Shown here: positions 45,745 to 54,466 of the stretch, piece after piece
Numbering within the stretch: the first letter of the stretch is position 1
Layout of the letters: each line of letters opens with the position of its first letter
Source: Romboutsia sedimentorum
GTDB lineage: Bacteria; Bacillota; Clostridia; Peptostreptococcales; Peptostreptococcaceae
Assembly (NCBI RefSeq): GCF_030131845.1
Contig: NZ_JASKYM010000003.1
Location: forward strand, 186,001-250,000
Direction of reading: 5' to 3'
Length of the DNA: 64,000 nucleotides
Position numbers and translations under genes: made by a program
The notes under the pieces: generated by a model
The model's database searches: none
Told to the model about the DNA's origin: nothing
The model's input: the letters and a program-made list of their open reading frames with translations, nothing else

Positions 45745-46290
45745 TTATCTTCTCGATGGTGAAGACCTTTTAATTGATAAGTTAACAGTTTTATATAAAA
45801 ACGTACCTGCTACTAAATTTATAATAATAGATGGTGCTACCACAGTCAAAAATAAAGTTATAAAAGATGCTGGAAGACCTACTATTGCTTGAGCAGATAT
45901 TAAAAATATAATGCCACTAATAAAAGTACCTATAGGCAATATTATTGATGCTATTATACTATTTTGCTTAGATTCACTTAATTTATTAAATGATTTTATT
46001 TTGCAAATAATAAATATTAATACATATATACAGTTAGCAGTAACTATCTTATCTATGATATTTGGAAATTGTCCACCTGGAAATTTTGTTGTCATAGCTG
46101 TAAATATTCCTGTAATCAAAGCAGCTACAATAGCTGTTTTGTAATCTTTCTTGTTTAATACCATTATCACAAACAGCATAGCTAATGCAAAGTCTGGCTG
46201 CATAGGCAATCCTAGTGTAGGTGTAATTTGATGAAGTAAAGCACCTATGGCTAGAAGTATTGAATTCATAGTTAGTTTTTTTGTATTCAT
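45745..46290 (-). CDS. trpP: Tryptophan transporter TrpP family
   Basis: 181 residues from the ATG at 46290, which has TAGGAGA upstream; the frame extends to 46314 but that ATG lies before the ribosome site. About five membrane helices and the family signature GALLHQITPTLGLPMQPDFA (N-terminal) and PGGQFPN mark TrpP/YhaG, an ECF-like tryptophan uptake protein. The T-box leader with a Trp specifier codon supports the substrate directly. Uptake rises when uncharged tRNA-Trp builds up. Confidence 0.92.
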   Translation of the reverse strand: MNTKKLTMNSILLAIGALLHQITPTLGLPMQPDFALAMLFVIMVLNKKDYKTAIVAALITGIFTAMTTKFPGGQFPNIIDKIVTANCIYVLIFIICKIKSFNKLSESKQNSIIASIILPIGTFISGIIFLISAQAIVGLPASFITLFLTVVAPSIIINLVAGTFLYKTVNLSIKRSSPSRR

Positions 46291-46422
46291 AATTTTAATT
46301 CTCCTAAATTTCATAATTGTTATATTTTCAAACCAATGTTCAATATCATTTTTATTAGAATCTATAGTTCATGACATGGTGACCACCTCCTTACAAATTT
46401 TATTTTGGATAGTTTATAAAAT

Positions 46423-46735
46423 AAAAAAACTCCGTCCTAAATAAATAGGACGGAGTTATTATCCGCGATACCACCTAAATTGCACTATATATAAACATGC
46501 CACTCAAATTCGAGTACTACTATACTCTATCCGCTATAACGCGCAGACCGCGGTATCTGGTACTTTTCTTGAGAATTTCCCTTTACTCCTCTAAGGCCCA
46601 TTCACTAAATTCCTTCATGCTAGGCTTTCACCGTCCCTAGCTCTCTGCTATGAATCTGAACTTAACTACTATCCCTTATCAATGGATTGTTATTTGAAAT
46701 TTTAGTTTTTCGTTGATGTTATAATCAATATTATA
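46423..46735 (-). ncRNA. T-box leader of trpP, tRNA-Trp specific
   Basis: Read on the minus strand: stem I with GGGACGGTGAAAGCC, then GAA-TGG-GCCTTAGAG, where TGG (complement of 46598-46600) stands where the specifier codon is expected, then the T-box AGGTGGTATCGCGG (complement of about 46462-46475) and a terminator of ACTCCGTCCTA/TAGGACGGAGT with a T run (46423-46460). Uncharged tRNA-Trp should favour read-through into trpP. Confidence 0.93.
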
Positions 46736-46757
46736 ATTTAAAATTTTATTTGTCAAT
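46729..46757 (-). promoter_or_regulatory. Promoter of the trpP T-box transcript
   Basis: Minus strand TTGACA (complement of 46752-46757) with a TAATAT 17 bases downstream (complement of 46729-46734). Confidence 0.7.
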
Positions 46758-46942
46758 ATATATTTTTATGAAAGCTTATACAAAAAATAACTTTATGTAA
46801 TAGATTTCATATTAGATAAAAGAAAATCATAGGTTATTAATACACTCAAACGTTAACATAAACATGTATAGCATACAATATATTTACAAAAAATTCCATA
46901 AATGTTAAGATGGAATGTATGTTTAAATGAAAATTAAATTAA

Positions 46943-47012
46943 ATTAGCAAACCCGGAGTGATTCGGCGACGCAAAGCTATAGGGACTTTTTAAAGTTAGC
47001 CAGTTGCATAAA
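46943..47012 (+). ncRNA. Cyclic di-GMP-I (GEMM) riboswitch
   Basis: GCAAACCCGG ... GACGCAAAGCTATAGGG ... AGTTAGCCAGTTGC contains the invariant GACGCAAAGC joint and the AGCCAG partner of the class I c-di-GMP aptamer. A terminator follows at 47025, so binding most likely stops transcription of the chemoreceptor gene at high c-di-GMP. Confidence 0.9.
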
Positions 47013-47024
47013 TTTGTCTTTTAG

Positions 47025-47070
47025 AAAAGAGTGTTAACAGGTTAATGTTGATACTCTTTTATTTTTTATG
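47025..47070 (+). terminator. Riboswitch-controlled terminator
   Basis: AAAAGAGTGTTAAC (47025-47038) pairs with GTTGATACTCTTTT (47047-47060) over 14 positions with two G-T pairs, then a T-rich tail. Confidence 0.85.
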
Positions 47071-47184
47071 CTATGAAGTGGACTTTAATAATTGTAATAT
47101 TTTAACTAAGGAGGTTTATTATAGGGAGTAAATAAAATTTAAATCAACAGATAAAGTAAAACAATAAAGGGAGATAAATCAAAA

Positions 47185-49251
47185 ATGAAATTTAAATTAC
47201 GAAATAAAAGTAAAGTCAAAAACAAGGGTATAAAAACTAAACTTACTTTAATAATTGTGTGTTTTGCAATTATTTGCTGTTTATTTTTAGGAGCAATTAC
47301 AAGTCTTTTGAATTATAAGACTGCTAATAATATTTTATCAAAAACAATTGTAGAAACGACTAAGCAAGCAGCTGAAAATACTTCTCAGAAAATCAAAAAT
47401 ATTCAAAATGCAGCAATTCAAACCGGTATTATTAAAGAAATTTCAAATCCTAAAGTAAGCAAAGAAGAAAAGCAAAATATTTTAACTAACCAAGAAAAAT
47501 TATATGGATTATCATTAGGTCAAATTTTAGATGTAAATGGTAAAGATCTTTTTAGTGGTAATGATTATTCAGATAGAGAATACTTTAAAATTTCTATGAC
47601 GGGAAAAGAATACATGAGTAGCCCTGTTATTAGTAAAGTAACAGGAAAACTTACACTTGTAGTTTCTGCACCTATTTGGGAAAATGGAGTACAAGGTAGT
47701 AAAATAGTAGGGGTTGTAACCTTTGATCCAGATAAGAATCTTTTAAATGATATTATTAATGATATAAAAATAAGTGAAAATAGTTATGCTTACCTTCTAG
47801 ATAGCGAAGGAACAACGATTGCGGATGAGGATGCTAGTGTTGTTGGTATAGAAAATACTATAAAACAATCAGAAACAGATAAAAGCTTAATACCTGCTGC
47901 AGAGGCAGATAAGAAACTTATTTCAGGAGAGACAGGATATGCTGATGCAAAATTTAATGATGAGAATTGGATTGTAGGATATGCTCCTGTGAAATATGGT
48001 AATGGTTGGGGTATAGGTGTAATGGCAAATAAAAATGATTTTCTTAGCCAAATGTATAGTTCAATTATAATTACAATTGTATTAGCTATATTATTTACAG
48101 TTGCAGCATTTTTTATAGCAATAAAGTTCTCAAATAAGATAGGAAATCCATTAAAAGAATGTAGTGAAAGATTAAAGAAATTAGCCGACGGAGATTTAAA
48201 TTCAGAAACTATAGAGATAGATCAAGATAATGAAATAGGCATGGTAGCAGAAGCTACAAGTAAAATAGTTAGTGACTTTAGAGAAATGATAAATGAATTA
48301 ACTGATATATTAACTCAAATTAGTAATGGAAACTTAGATATTAACGTAGATAATGAGAGATTTAATGATTTATTTGTTAATGATTTTGAACCAATATTAG
48401 TTGCTGTTAATAAAATTATTGATGGCTTAAACAGTACTTTGACACAAATAAATGTTTCTGGTGAACATGTTGCAATTGGGTCAGAACAGGTATCACAAGG
48501 TGCTCAAGTGCTTTCACAAGGTGCTACAGAACAAGCAAGTTCAGTTCAAGAACTTTCGGTAACTATAAATGAAGTTTCATCTCAAATAAAGCAAACTGCA
48601 CAAAACGCAGTAAAAGCAAAGGAAATATCTGAACAATCAAGTATTGCTACTGATAAAGGAAGAGAACAAATGCAGCAAATGATTTGTGCAATGGATGAAA
48701 TTAGTAATACATCAAATGAAATTGGAAATATAATAAAAACTATTGACGGTATAGCATTCCAAACAAAGATTTTAGCACTTAATGCAGCTGTAGAAGCAGC
48801 ACGAGCAGGAGAGTCTGGTAAAGGATTTGCAGTTGTTGCTGATGAAGTTAGAAACCTTGCTGCAAAATCTGCACAAAGTGCTAAGGATACAGCGCAGTTA
48901 ATTGAAAAATCGCTTATAGCAATAGAAAACGGTACAGTTATTGTATCAGAAACTGCAAAATCTCTTGAAGACGTTGTTTATGGTGCACAAAAATCAGCAG
49001 AAGTTATACAAGAAATTGCAGACGCAAGTAACGAGCAAGCACAACATATAAATCAAGTAAATATTGGTGTTGAACAAATATCTTTAGTTGTACAGACTAA
49101 TTCAGCAACTGCTGAAGAGAGTGCTGCAGCAAGCGAAGAGCTATCAAGTCAAGCTCATATGTTAAAACAGCTTATTGGAAAGTTTAACTTAAAAGATGAA
49201 AAATACAAATATTATGATAGAACGATGATATTTGATAGTGAAGAAATATAA
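47185..49251 (+). CDS. Methyl-accepting chemotaxis protein (Cache sensor)
   Basis: 688 residues: membrane helix at about 18-42, an external Cache-type domain (about 45-290; [29 protein letters not shown]), second helix at about 292-315, HAMP region, and the signalling hairpin with [20 protein letters not shown] and [11 protein letters not shown]. It reports a small-molecule signal to CheA/CheW. The leader holds a c-di-GMP riboswitch, so its level should fall as cells switch to a sessile life. No CheB/CheR C-terminal pentapeptide is visible. Confidence 0.94.
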   Translation: MKFKLRNKSKVKNKGIKTKLTLIIVCFAIICCLFLGAITSLLNYKTANNILSKTIVETTKQAAENTSQKIKNIQNAAIQTGIIKEISNPKVSKEEKQNILTNQEKLYGLSLGQILDVNGKDLFSGNDYSDREYFKISMTGKEYMSSPVISKVTGKLTLVVSAPIWENGVQGSKIVGVVTFDPDKNLLNDIINDIKISENSYAYLLDSEGTTIADEDASVVGIENTIKQSETDKSLIPAAEADKKLISGETGYADAKFNDENWIVGYAPVKYGNGWGIGVMANKNDFLSQMYSSIIITIVLAILFTVAAFFIAIKFSNKIGNPLKECSERLKKLADGDLNSETIEIDQDNEIGMVAEATSKIVSDFREMINELTDILTQISNGNLDINVDNERFNDLFVNDFEPILVAVNKIIDGLNSTLTQINVSGEHVAIGSEQVSQGAQVLSQGATEQASSVQELSVTINEVSSQIKQTAQNAVKAKEISEQSSIATDKGREQMQQMICAMDEISNTSNEIGNIIKTIDGIAFQTKILALNAAVEAARAGESGKGFAVVADEVRNLAAKSAQSAKDTAQLIEKSLIAIENGTVIVSETAKSLEDVVYGAQKSAEVIQEIADASNEQAQHINQVNIGVEQISLVVQTNSATAEESAAASEELSSQAHMLKQLIGKFNLKDEKYKYYDRTMIFDSEEI

Positions 49252-49267
49252 AATTATAATTAAAATT

Positions 49268-49306
49268 CAAAAAAGTATTATCATGAAATATTGATAATAC
49301 TTTTAT
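49268..49306 (+). terminator. Terminator after the chemoreceptor gene
   Basis: AAAAAAGTATTATCA pairs with TGATAATACTTTT, then TATTTTT. Same hairpin family as 17790, 42265 and 45665. Confidence 0.85.
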
Positions 49307-49391
49307 TTTTATGAATATAAAAATCTATTAATATTAATAAAGTTGTATAATAAATAAAAATAGAGATAGTACCTAAGGGGAATAAAAAATT

Positions 49392-50327
49392 ATGAATAAT
49401 ATAAATAATAATTTATATGGAAAAACTACTATGAAACTTGGCAGTGAAAGTAAACAAATACAAAATAATTTATTATCTGAAATAAATACAAAAGATATCC
49501 CAAAACAAGAATTGGGAAAATTAAATAATCTTCAAAATACAGATATTATAAAGAATTTAACAAAAATTCAAGAAGACACTAAAAGAGCAGAGCTAATAGC
49601 TATAAAAATAGTTAAACAAGAAACTGTAACAACTAAAGAGCAAAATTTTATGAATAAAAAATATCCTGATATGAAAAAAGTAGCAAATCAATCAATAAAT
49701 GAATGTGAATATTTAAAAAAACAAATAAGTAATTGTAAAACGGACGAAGAAAGACAACAAGTATTGTTTAAAGCAACTAGTGATATAAAAGATATGACTA
49801 GAAAAGGGGTACTTTCTGAAATTCAAGCTCGTATTAAAAATTCAGGAATAATAGAGATTGAAAAATTCTTGAAAAATATTCAGAAAGAATTAAAAAAAGC
49901 AGAAATAATAGCTATAAAAATAGTTAAAGGAGATAAATTAACTGCTACAGAAGAAAATTTTATAAATAAAAAATACTCTGATGTCAAACAAATAGCAGAT
50001 CAATCAATAAATCAAAAAATAGACTTAAAAGAAAAATTTAAAAGTTGTAAAACACCTGAAGAGAAACAATTAGTATTAGCTAAGGCAATTGGTGATGTAA
50101 AAGATATGGCTAAAAATGGTGTACTTTCTGAAACTGAAATTGTAATTAAAATGTCAGTTATAGAAGTAGTAAAAAAAGAGTATGAAAGAGAGTATGATAA
50201 AGAAAACGGATTAAAGTTTATTATAAATCCATATATATATCTAAATTCAAGATTATTATCAGATAAGTTGTCAGGTATAATTATAATTGTAGTGATTTTA
50301 AGTATTATATATTTTTTAAAAAATTAG
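49392..50327 (+). CDS. Tandem-duplicated helical protein with C-terminal membrane tail, unknown function
   Basis: 311 residues. Two copies of a charged, helical unit follow one another with a period of 104 residues; each has AIKIVK near its start, a middle NKKY-D-K--A-QSIN, then CKT-EE, and ends KDM--GVLSE. The last ~22 residues (SGIIIIVVILSIIYFLKN) form one membrane helix, so it looks tail-anchored with the bulk in the cytosol. No signal peptide. Lysine- and asparagine-rich as are its neighbours. No family recognised; it stands alone between two terminators. Confidence 0.65.
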   Translation: MNNINNNLYGKTTMKLGSESKQIQNNLLSEINTKDIPKQELGKLNNLQNTDIIKNLTKIQEDTKRAELIAIKIVKQETVTTKEQNFMNKKYPDMKKVANQSINECEYLKKQISNCKTDEERQQVLFKATSDIKDMTRKGVLSEIQARIKNSGIIEIEKFLKNIQKELKKAEIIAIKIVKGDKLTATEENFINKKYSDVKQIADQSINQKIDLKEKFKSCKTPEEKQLVLAKAIGDVKDMAKNGVLSETEIVIKMSVIEVVKKEYEREYDKENGLKFIINPYIYLNSRLLSDKLSGIIIIVVILSIIYFLKN

Positions 50328-50344
50328 TAATTTATATTAAATAG

Positions 50345-50394
50345 TATATCAAAATGCCCTGAGTATATTTATTATGCCTGGGGTATTTTGATAT
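50345..50394 (+). terminator. Hairpin after the duplicated helical protein gene
   Basis: ATATCAAAATGCCCT pairs with (A/T)GGGGTATTTTGATAT around an 18-base loop; no T run, so efficiency is uncertain. Confidence 0.6.
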
Positions 50395-50520
50395 ATAAGT
50401 ATAAAACTAAGTATACTAATTTATCAGAAGTAGTCCAAATGTTTATTTAAAAGATTGCGGTTTGGATTTACTTGTCCTACAATAAAAAATATACTACATT
50501 AAAACGAAAAAGGGGAGAAA

Positions 50521-51717
50521 ATGATGTTTAAAGGCTATCCGCAATTTGAGAATTTCTACAAAAATGGTGTTTATTTAGATAATGCAGCTACTTCTTATCC
50601 TAAACCACAATGTGTTATTAAGTCGATTAATGATTATATTTTATATAATGGGGTTAGTTCATCAAGGGGAGCATACAAAAAAGCAATGGAAGCAGATTAT
50701 ATGGTTTATGAAACTAGAAAATGGATTGGAGAACTTTTTAACCATAAAAAGCCATCAGATATTGTTTTTACATCAGGAATAACAGAGGCACTTAATGGAA
50801 TAATGTGCGGTATGTTAAAAGAAGGAGATCATGTTGTAACAAGTAGTATAGAGCATAATGCAGTATGGAGATGCTTAAAAACTTTAGAGAGAGATAGAAA
50901 TATTTCAATTACAAATGTAGAAATCACAAAAGAAGGGATTACAAATCCTAATGATGTAGAAAAAAACATCCAACAAAATACAAAGTTAATTGTATTTAAC
51001 CATGCATCTAATGTAATTGGAACGATTCAACCTATAAGAGAAATCGGAGCAATTGCAAAACAACATGGGATTCCTTTCTTAGTAGATGCTGCTCAAAGTG
51101 CAGGTATGTTGCCTATTGATATGGAAGATGATAATATTAGTATTTTAGCATTCACAGGACATAAAGGATTACTTGCGCCTAGTGGAACTGGTGGTTTTGT
51201 ATTGAATTGGGACGGAGATATTAAAGCGTGGAAATCTGGTGGAACTGGTGGAAATTCAGCAGACCCTTACATGTCAGAAATTACACCAAATAAATATGAA
51301 GCGGGAACTATGAATATGGTTGGTATATCTGGACTTCATGCTAGTATTCGTTACTTATTAGATGTGGGAGTAGATAAGATTCATAATAATGAAAAAGAAG
51401 TAATTGCTTATGCTTTGGAAAAACTTGAATCTATAGATGGAATTAGAGTATTTGGAACTAAAGATCCTGAAAAAATGGTTGGATCTATTGCAATAACTAT
51501 AGATGGTATAGATTCAGGAAAAGGTGGATCGTTACTAGATAAAAAATATAACATAATGGTAAGATCGGGAATTCATTGTGCACCTATGCTACATAAAATT
51601 ATGGGAACAGATAAGAATGGAGCAATTCGTATAGGAATCGGTTATACTACGACTAAAGAAGAGATAGATTATCTTATATATGCATTAGAAGAATTATTAA
51701 AAGGTGAGTTAGCCTAA
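50521..51717 (+). CDS. Class V aminotransferase, cysteine desulfurase-like (EF2568/TIGR01977 type)
   Basis: 398 residues. PLP lysine Lys215 in FTGHKGLLAPSG and a catalytic cysteine Cys353 in RSGIHCAPMLHK, which places it with the SufS/CsdB-like group close to EF2568. It should free sulfur (or selenium) from cysteine as an enzyme persulfide. EF2568-type members are known from gene sets for selenium-dependent molybdenum enzymes, but none of those partners is here. The next gene codes for an Fe-S protein, so sulfur supply to a cluster or cofactor is the simplest view. Two adjacent ATG codons at the start; ribosome site AGGGGAG. Confidence 0.85.
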   Translation: MMFKGYPQFENFYKNGVYLDNAATSYPKPQCVIKSINDYILYNGVSSSRGAYKKAMEADYMVYETRKWIGELFNHKKPSDIVFTSGITEALNGIMCGMLKEGDHVVTSSIEHNAVWRCLKTLERDRNISITNVEITKEGITNPNDVEKNIQQNTKLIVFNHASNVIGTIQPIREIGAIAKQHGIPFLVDAAQSAGMLPIDMEDDNISILAFTGHKGLLAPSGTGGFVLNWDGDIKAWKSGGTGGNSADPYMSEITPNKYEAGTMNMVGISGLHASIRYLLDVGVDKIHNNEKEVIAYALEKLESIDGIRVFGTKDPEKMVGSIAITIDGIDSGKGGSLLDKKYNIMVRSGIHCAPMLHKIMGTDKNGAIRIGIGYTTTKEEIDYLIYALEELLKGELA

Positions 51718-51761
51718 TATTTATATCATTATTAATTAACAGAGGGGGAAATATAAAAATA

Positions 51762-52295
51762 ATGTATTTAAATTTAATTTCATTACAGGAGATTCAGCCG
51801 TGTTCAACAGTAGACGCACGATTTGGAATTATTGCAGGTTTTACAGATAGCATAACAGATATTATGCCTTATATTAATGCTGTTAACCCAACAGCAGTAT
51901 ATAATAAAGATCAAGGTTGGATATCTTTACGTATTAGACAAAGAATTATAACATTATATGATAAATCACTAAAGGGAGCTTATTTAATTAGTGAAACTGA
52001 TGCATATGAAACTCTAGATTATATAAAAGATATGATTAACGATTTAGATTCAAAAAGAGATGAAATAGAGCCAGACTTTACTGTAGCACAAATGCCATCT
52101 TATATTGATATTTATAATCTTTTACCGAAGATTAATTGTAAGAAGTGCGGGGAAGTTGGTTGTCTTGCATTTTCAGGGAAACTGCTTACTGGAAAGACTA
52201 GTATAGAAAAATGCATACCGTTATTTGGAGAAAGTTATAAAAAAGAGCGTATGGAGATTGATGAGATAATGGTGGTATATGGATATAAAGGTTGA
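51762..52295 (+). CDS. Fe-S domain protein (FeS/PF04060-like) paired with the desulfurase
   Basis: 177 residues. The N-terminal ~110 residues have no known motif; the C-terminus carries CKKCGEVGCLAFSGKLLTGK and IEKC (shortened), the four-cysteine [4Fe-4S] pattern found in the acetyl-CoA synthase/CODH gamma subunit and in RnfB-type proteins. Located 44 bases after the desulfurase gene and in the same direction, before a terminator. It might receive sulfur from its neighbour or act as a redox partner. Ribosome site GAGGGGG lies rather far (about 13 bases) from the ATG. Confidence 0.72.
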   Translation: MYLNLISLQEIQPCSTVDARFGIIAGFTDSITDIMPYINAVNPTAVYNKDQGWISLRIRQRIITLYDKSLKGAYLISETDAYETLDYIKDMINDLDSKRDEIEPDFTVAQMPSYIDIYNLLPKINCKKCGEVGCLAFSGKLLTGKTSIEKCIPLFGESYKKERMEIDEIMVVYGYKG

Positions 52296-52327
52296 ATGTT
52301 ATTTATAAACTGAAATTTTAATTAATA

Positions 52328-52358
52328 TAAAAAGCGTAGAAATATTCTACGTTTTTTG
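52328..52358 (+). terminator. Terminator after the desulfurase/Fe-S pair
   Basis: AAAAGCGTAGAA pairs with TTCTACGTTTT (one bulge), followed by TTTTTT. Confidence 0.75.
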
Positions 52359-52409
52359 TATTCTATAAGATAATTAATTTGATAAAAGAAAGATAAGGGA
52401 GAGTATTTT

Positions 52410-53585
52410 ATGGGGAAATTAAATTTAGTAGTGGTATTTTTAGAAGGTGTTTTATCCTTTTTTTCACCGTGTATATTACCAATACTGCCAATATATTTAA
52501 GTATGCTATCAAACAGTAACATAGAAAATCTTAAAAGTGGAAAATTCATACGTAGTTCTTTATTTAAAAATACGCTATTTTTTATAATTGGGATATCAAC
52601 AACATTCTTTATATTAGGATCCTCAGTAAATGCATTAAGTGCATTCTTTAATACAAATAAAGACTTAATAATGATAATAGGTGGAATTATTATAATATTT
52701 ATGGGGTTATTCTATATGGGAATTATAAAGTCATCTATATTAAATAGAGAAAAAAGATTTAATATAAAAGCTAAAGAAATGAATTGTGTATCGTCATTTA
52801 TATTAGGGTTTACATTTAGTTTTGGATGGACACCTTGTATAGGTCCAATACTTGCATCTGTACTTATTATGTCATCAAGTTCAGATGACACAATAATGTC
52901 GAGTTTACTTATAGTCGTTTATACTTTAGGATTTGTATTACCGTTTATACTAGTTGCACTATTTTACAATAAATTATTTAATACAATAGATAAAATAAAA
53001 AATCACATGGATAAAATTAAACACATTGGAGGAATAATACTTATAGTATCTGGAGTAGTTATGTTTATCAATGGTCTTGAAGGAACATTGAATTATTTTG
53101 AAAGCTCCACTAAAAATAAAGTAGAGAACAATCAAAGTTTAAATGAAGCACAAGATAATGAAAAAATAAAAGCTCTAGATTTTGTACTATATGACCAATA
53201 TGGAAAAGAACATAAATTGAGTGACTATAAAGGTAAAACTATATTTTTGAATTTCTGGGCTACATGGTGTCCTCCATGTAGAGAAGAAATGCCTTATATA
53301 GAACAATTATATAATGAATATAACAAAAATAATGATGATGTAATAATCCTTGGGTTAGCATCTCCAAACTTAGGCAATGAAGTAAGTCAAAGCGATATAG
53401 AAAAATTTTTAGAAGACGAAAATTATACTTTTCCTGTAATGTTTGACAAAGATGGAAGCTTAACGTATCAATATGGAATTAATTCATTCCCATCAACATT
53501 TATTATAGACAAAGAAGGATATATAAAACAATATGTTCCAGGTGCGATGGATAAAGAAACTATGAAACAAATCATAGAAAATTAA
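52410..53585 (+). CDS. CcdA-type membrane thiol transporter fused to thioredoxin-like domain
   Basis: 391 residues. Residues 1-235 form a six-helix CcdA/DsbD unit with its two reactive cysteines, Cys21 (FFSPCILP) and Cys143 (GWTPCIGP). After a charged linker, residues ~255-391 form an external TlpA/ResA-like thioredoxin domain with WCPPC (Cys287, Cys290) and the cis-proline NSFPSTF. Electrons from cytosolic thioredoxin would pass through the membrane to the fused thioredoxin, which reduces disulfides outside the cell. Fusing both in one chain saves a partner. Ribosome site AAGGGAGAG. Confidence 0.92.
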   Translation: MGKLNLVVVFLEGVLSFFSPCILPILPIYLSMLSNSNIENLKSGKFIRSSLFKNTLFFIIGISTTFFILGSSVNALSAFFNTNKDLIMIIGGIIIIFMGLFYMGIIKSSILNREKRFNIKAKEMNCVSSFILGFTFSFGWTPCIGPILASVLIMSSSSDDTIMSSLLIVVYTLGFVLPFILVALFYNKLFNTIDKIKNHMDKIKHIGGIILIVSGVVMFINGLEGTLNYFESSTKNKVENNQSLNEAQDNEKIKALDFVLYDQYGKEHKLSDYKGKTIFLNFWATWCPPCREEMPYIEQLYNEYNKNNDDVIILGLASPNLGNEVSQSDIEKFLEDENYTFPVMFDKDGSLTYQYGINSFPSTFIIDKEGYIKQYVPGAMDKETMKQIIEN

Positions 53586-53595
53586 TAAACTTAAA

Positions 53596-53632
53596 AGACT
53601 CATTAGTAAATTTACTAATGGGTTTTTTTATA
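53596..53632 (+). terminator. Terminator after the CcdA-thioredoxin gene
   Basis: ACTCATTAGTAAA and TTTACTAATGGGT form a loop-free inverted repeat followed by T7. Confidence 0.85.
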
Positions 53633-53780
53633 TAATCTAAATGGCTACTATAGATATATATTACTTTAATGAACGTAACTTACCTTAAAGTGCGTACTTG
53701 TGGTTAAAAATAGACAAGAGTATTATAAAGGTTAAGAAGCATTATAATAAATATATTAAAAATAGGAGTTGTGATATTAT

Positions 53781-54416
53781 ATGAAAGTAATTGCATTTAA
53801 CGGAAGCCCTAAAAAAAATGGTAATACTTATACATCAATTGAGATTGTAGCTAAAGAGTTAGAGAAAGAAAACATTGAAGTTGAAATTATTCATGTTGGA
53901 AACAAGATGATACGTGGATGTTTGGCTTGTGGTGGATGTAGTAGAAATATGAATGAAAAATGTGTAATTGATAACGATGAAGTAAATGAATGGATTGCAA
54001 AAATGAAAGATGCTGATGGAATAATATTAGGATCACCAGTATATTACTCAGCAGTTGCAGGGACTATGAAGTCATTTTTAGATCGTGCATTTTATGTGTC
54101 ATCTGTAAATAAAGGTATGCTTAGACATAAAGTTGGAGCAAGTGTAGTAGCTGTTAGAAGATCAGGAGGAGTACCGGTATTTGACCAGCTAAACAATTAT
54201 ATTAACTATTCAGAGATGTTAATGCCAACATCAAATTATTGGAACGTAGCATATGGTACTGCTCCAGGTGAAGTTGTTAAAGATGATGAAGGTGTGCAAA
54301 TCATGAGTATGTTAGGTAAAAATATGGCTTGGCTTATGAAAATTGTTGAGGCAGGTAAGAAAACTATTGAAGCACCAAGGAGACAAGATAAAACATATAT
54401 GAACTTTATAAGATAA
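53781..54416 (+). CDS. NADPH-dependent FMN reductase/iron-sulfur flavoprotein-like
   Basis: 211 residues of flavodoxin fold: FMN loop GSPKKNGNTYTS, cysteine-rich GCLACGGCSRNMNEKC as in iron-sulfur flavoproteins, then GSPVYYSAVAGTMKSFLDR. It should be a cytosolic oxidoreductase that moves electrons from NAD(P)H or ferredoxin to small acceptors. It is not NrdI, which is shorter and lacks the cysteine set. The next gene (Gfo/Idh) starts 50 bases downstream and may be co-transcribed. Confidence 0.86.
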   Translation: MKVIAFNGSPKKNGNTYTSIEIVAKELEKENIEVEIIHVGNKMIRGCLACGGCSRNMNEKCVIDNDEVNEWIAKMKDADGIILGSPVYYSAVAGTMKSFLDRAFYVSSVNKGMLRHKVGASVVAVRRSGGVPVFDQLNNYINYSEMLMPTSNYWNVAYGTAPGEVVKDDEGVQIMSMLGKNMAWLMKIVEAGKKTIEAPRRQDKTYMNFIR

Positions 54417-54466
54417 AGTTAAATATAAGAATAGTATAGAATAATCTATAAGTAGGGGGGATAATC

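Noticed and set aside
53781-54416. NrdI, the flavodoxin needed by NrdF
   Set aside because: The protein is longer, carries a cysteine-rich segment typical of iron-sulfur flavoproteins and lies 25 kb from nrdEF.
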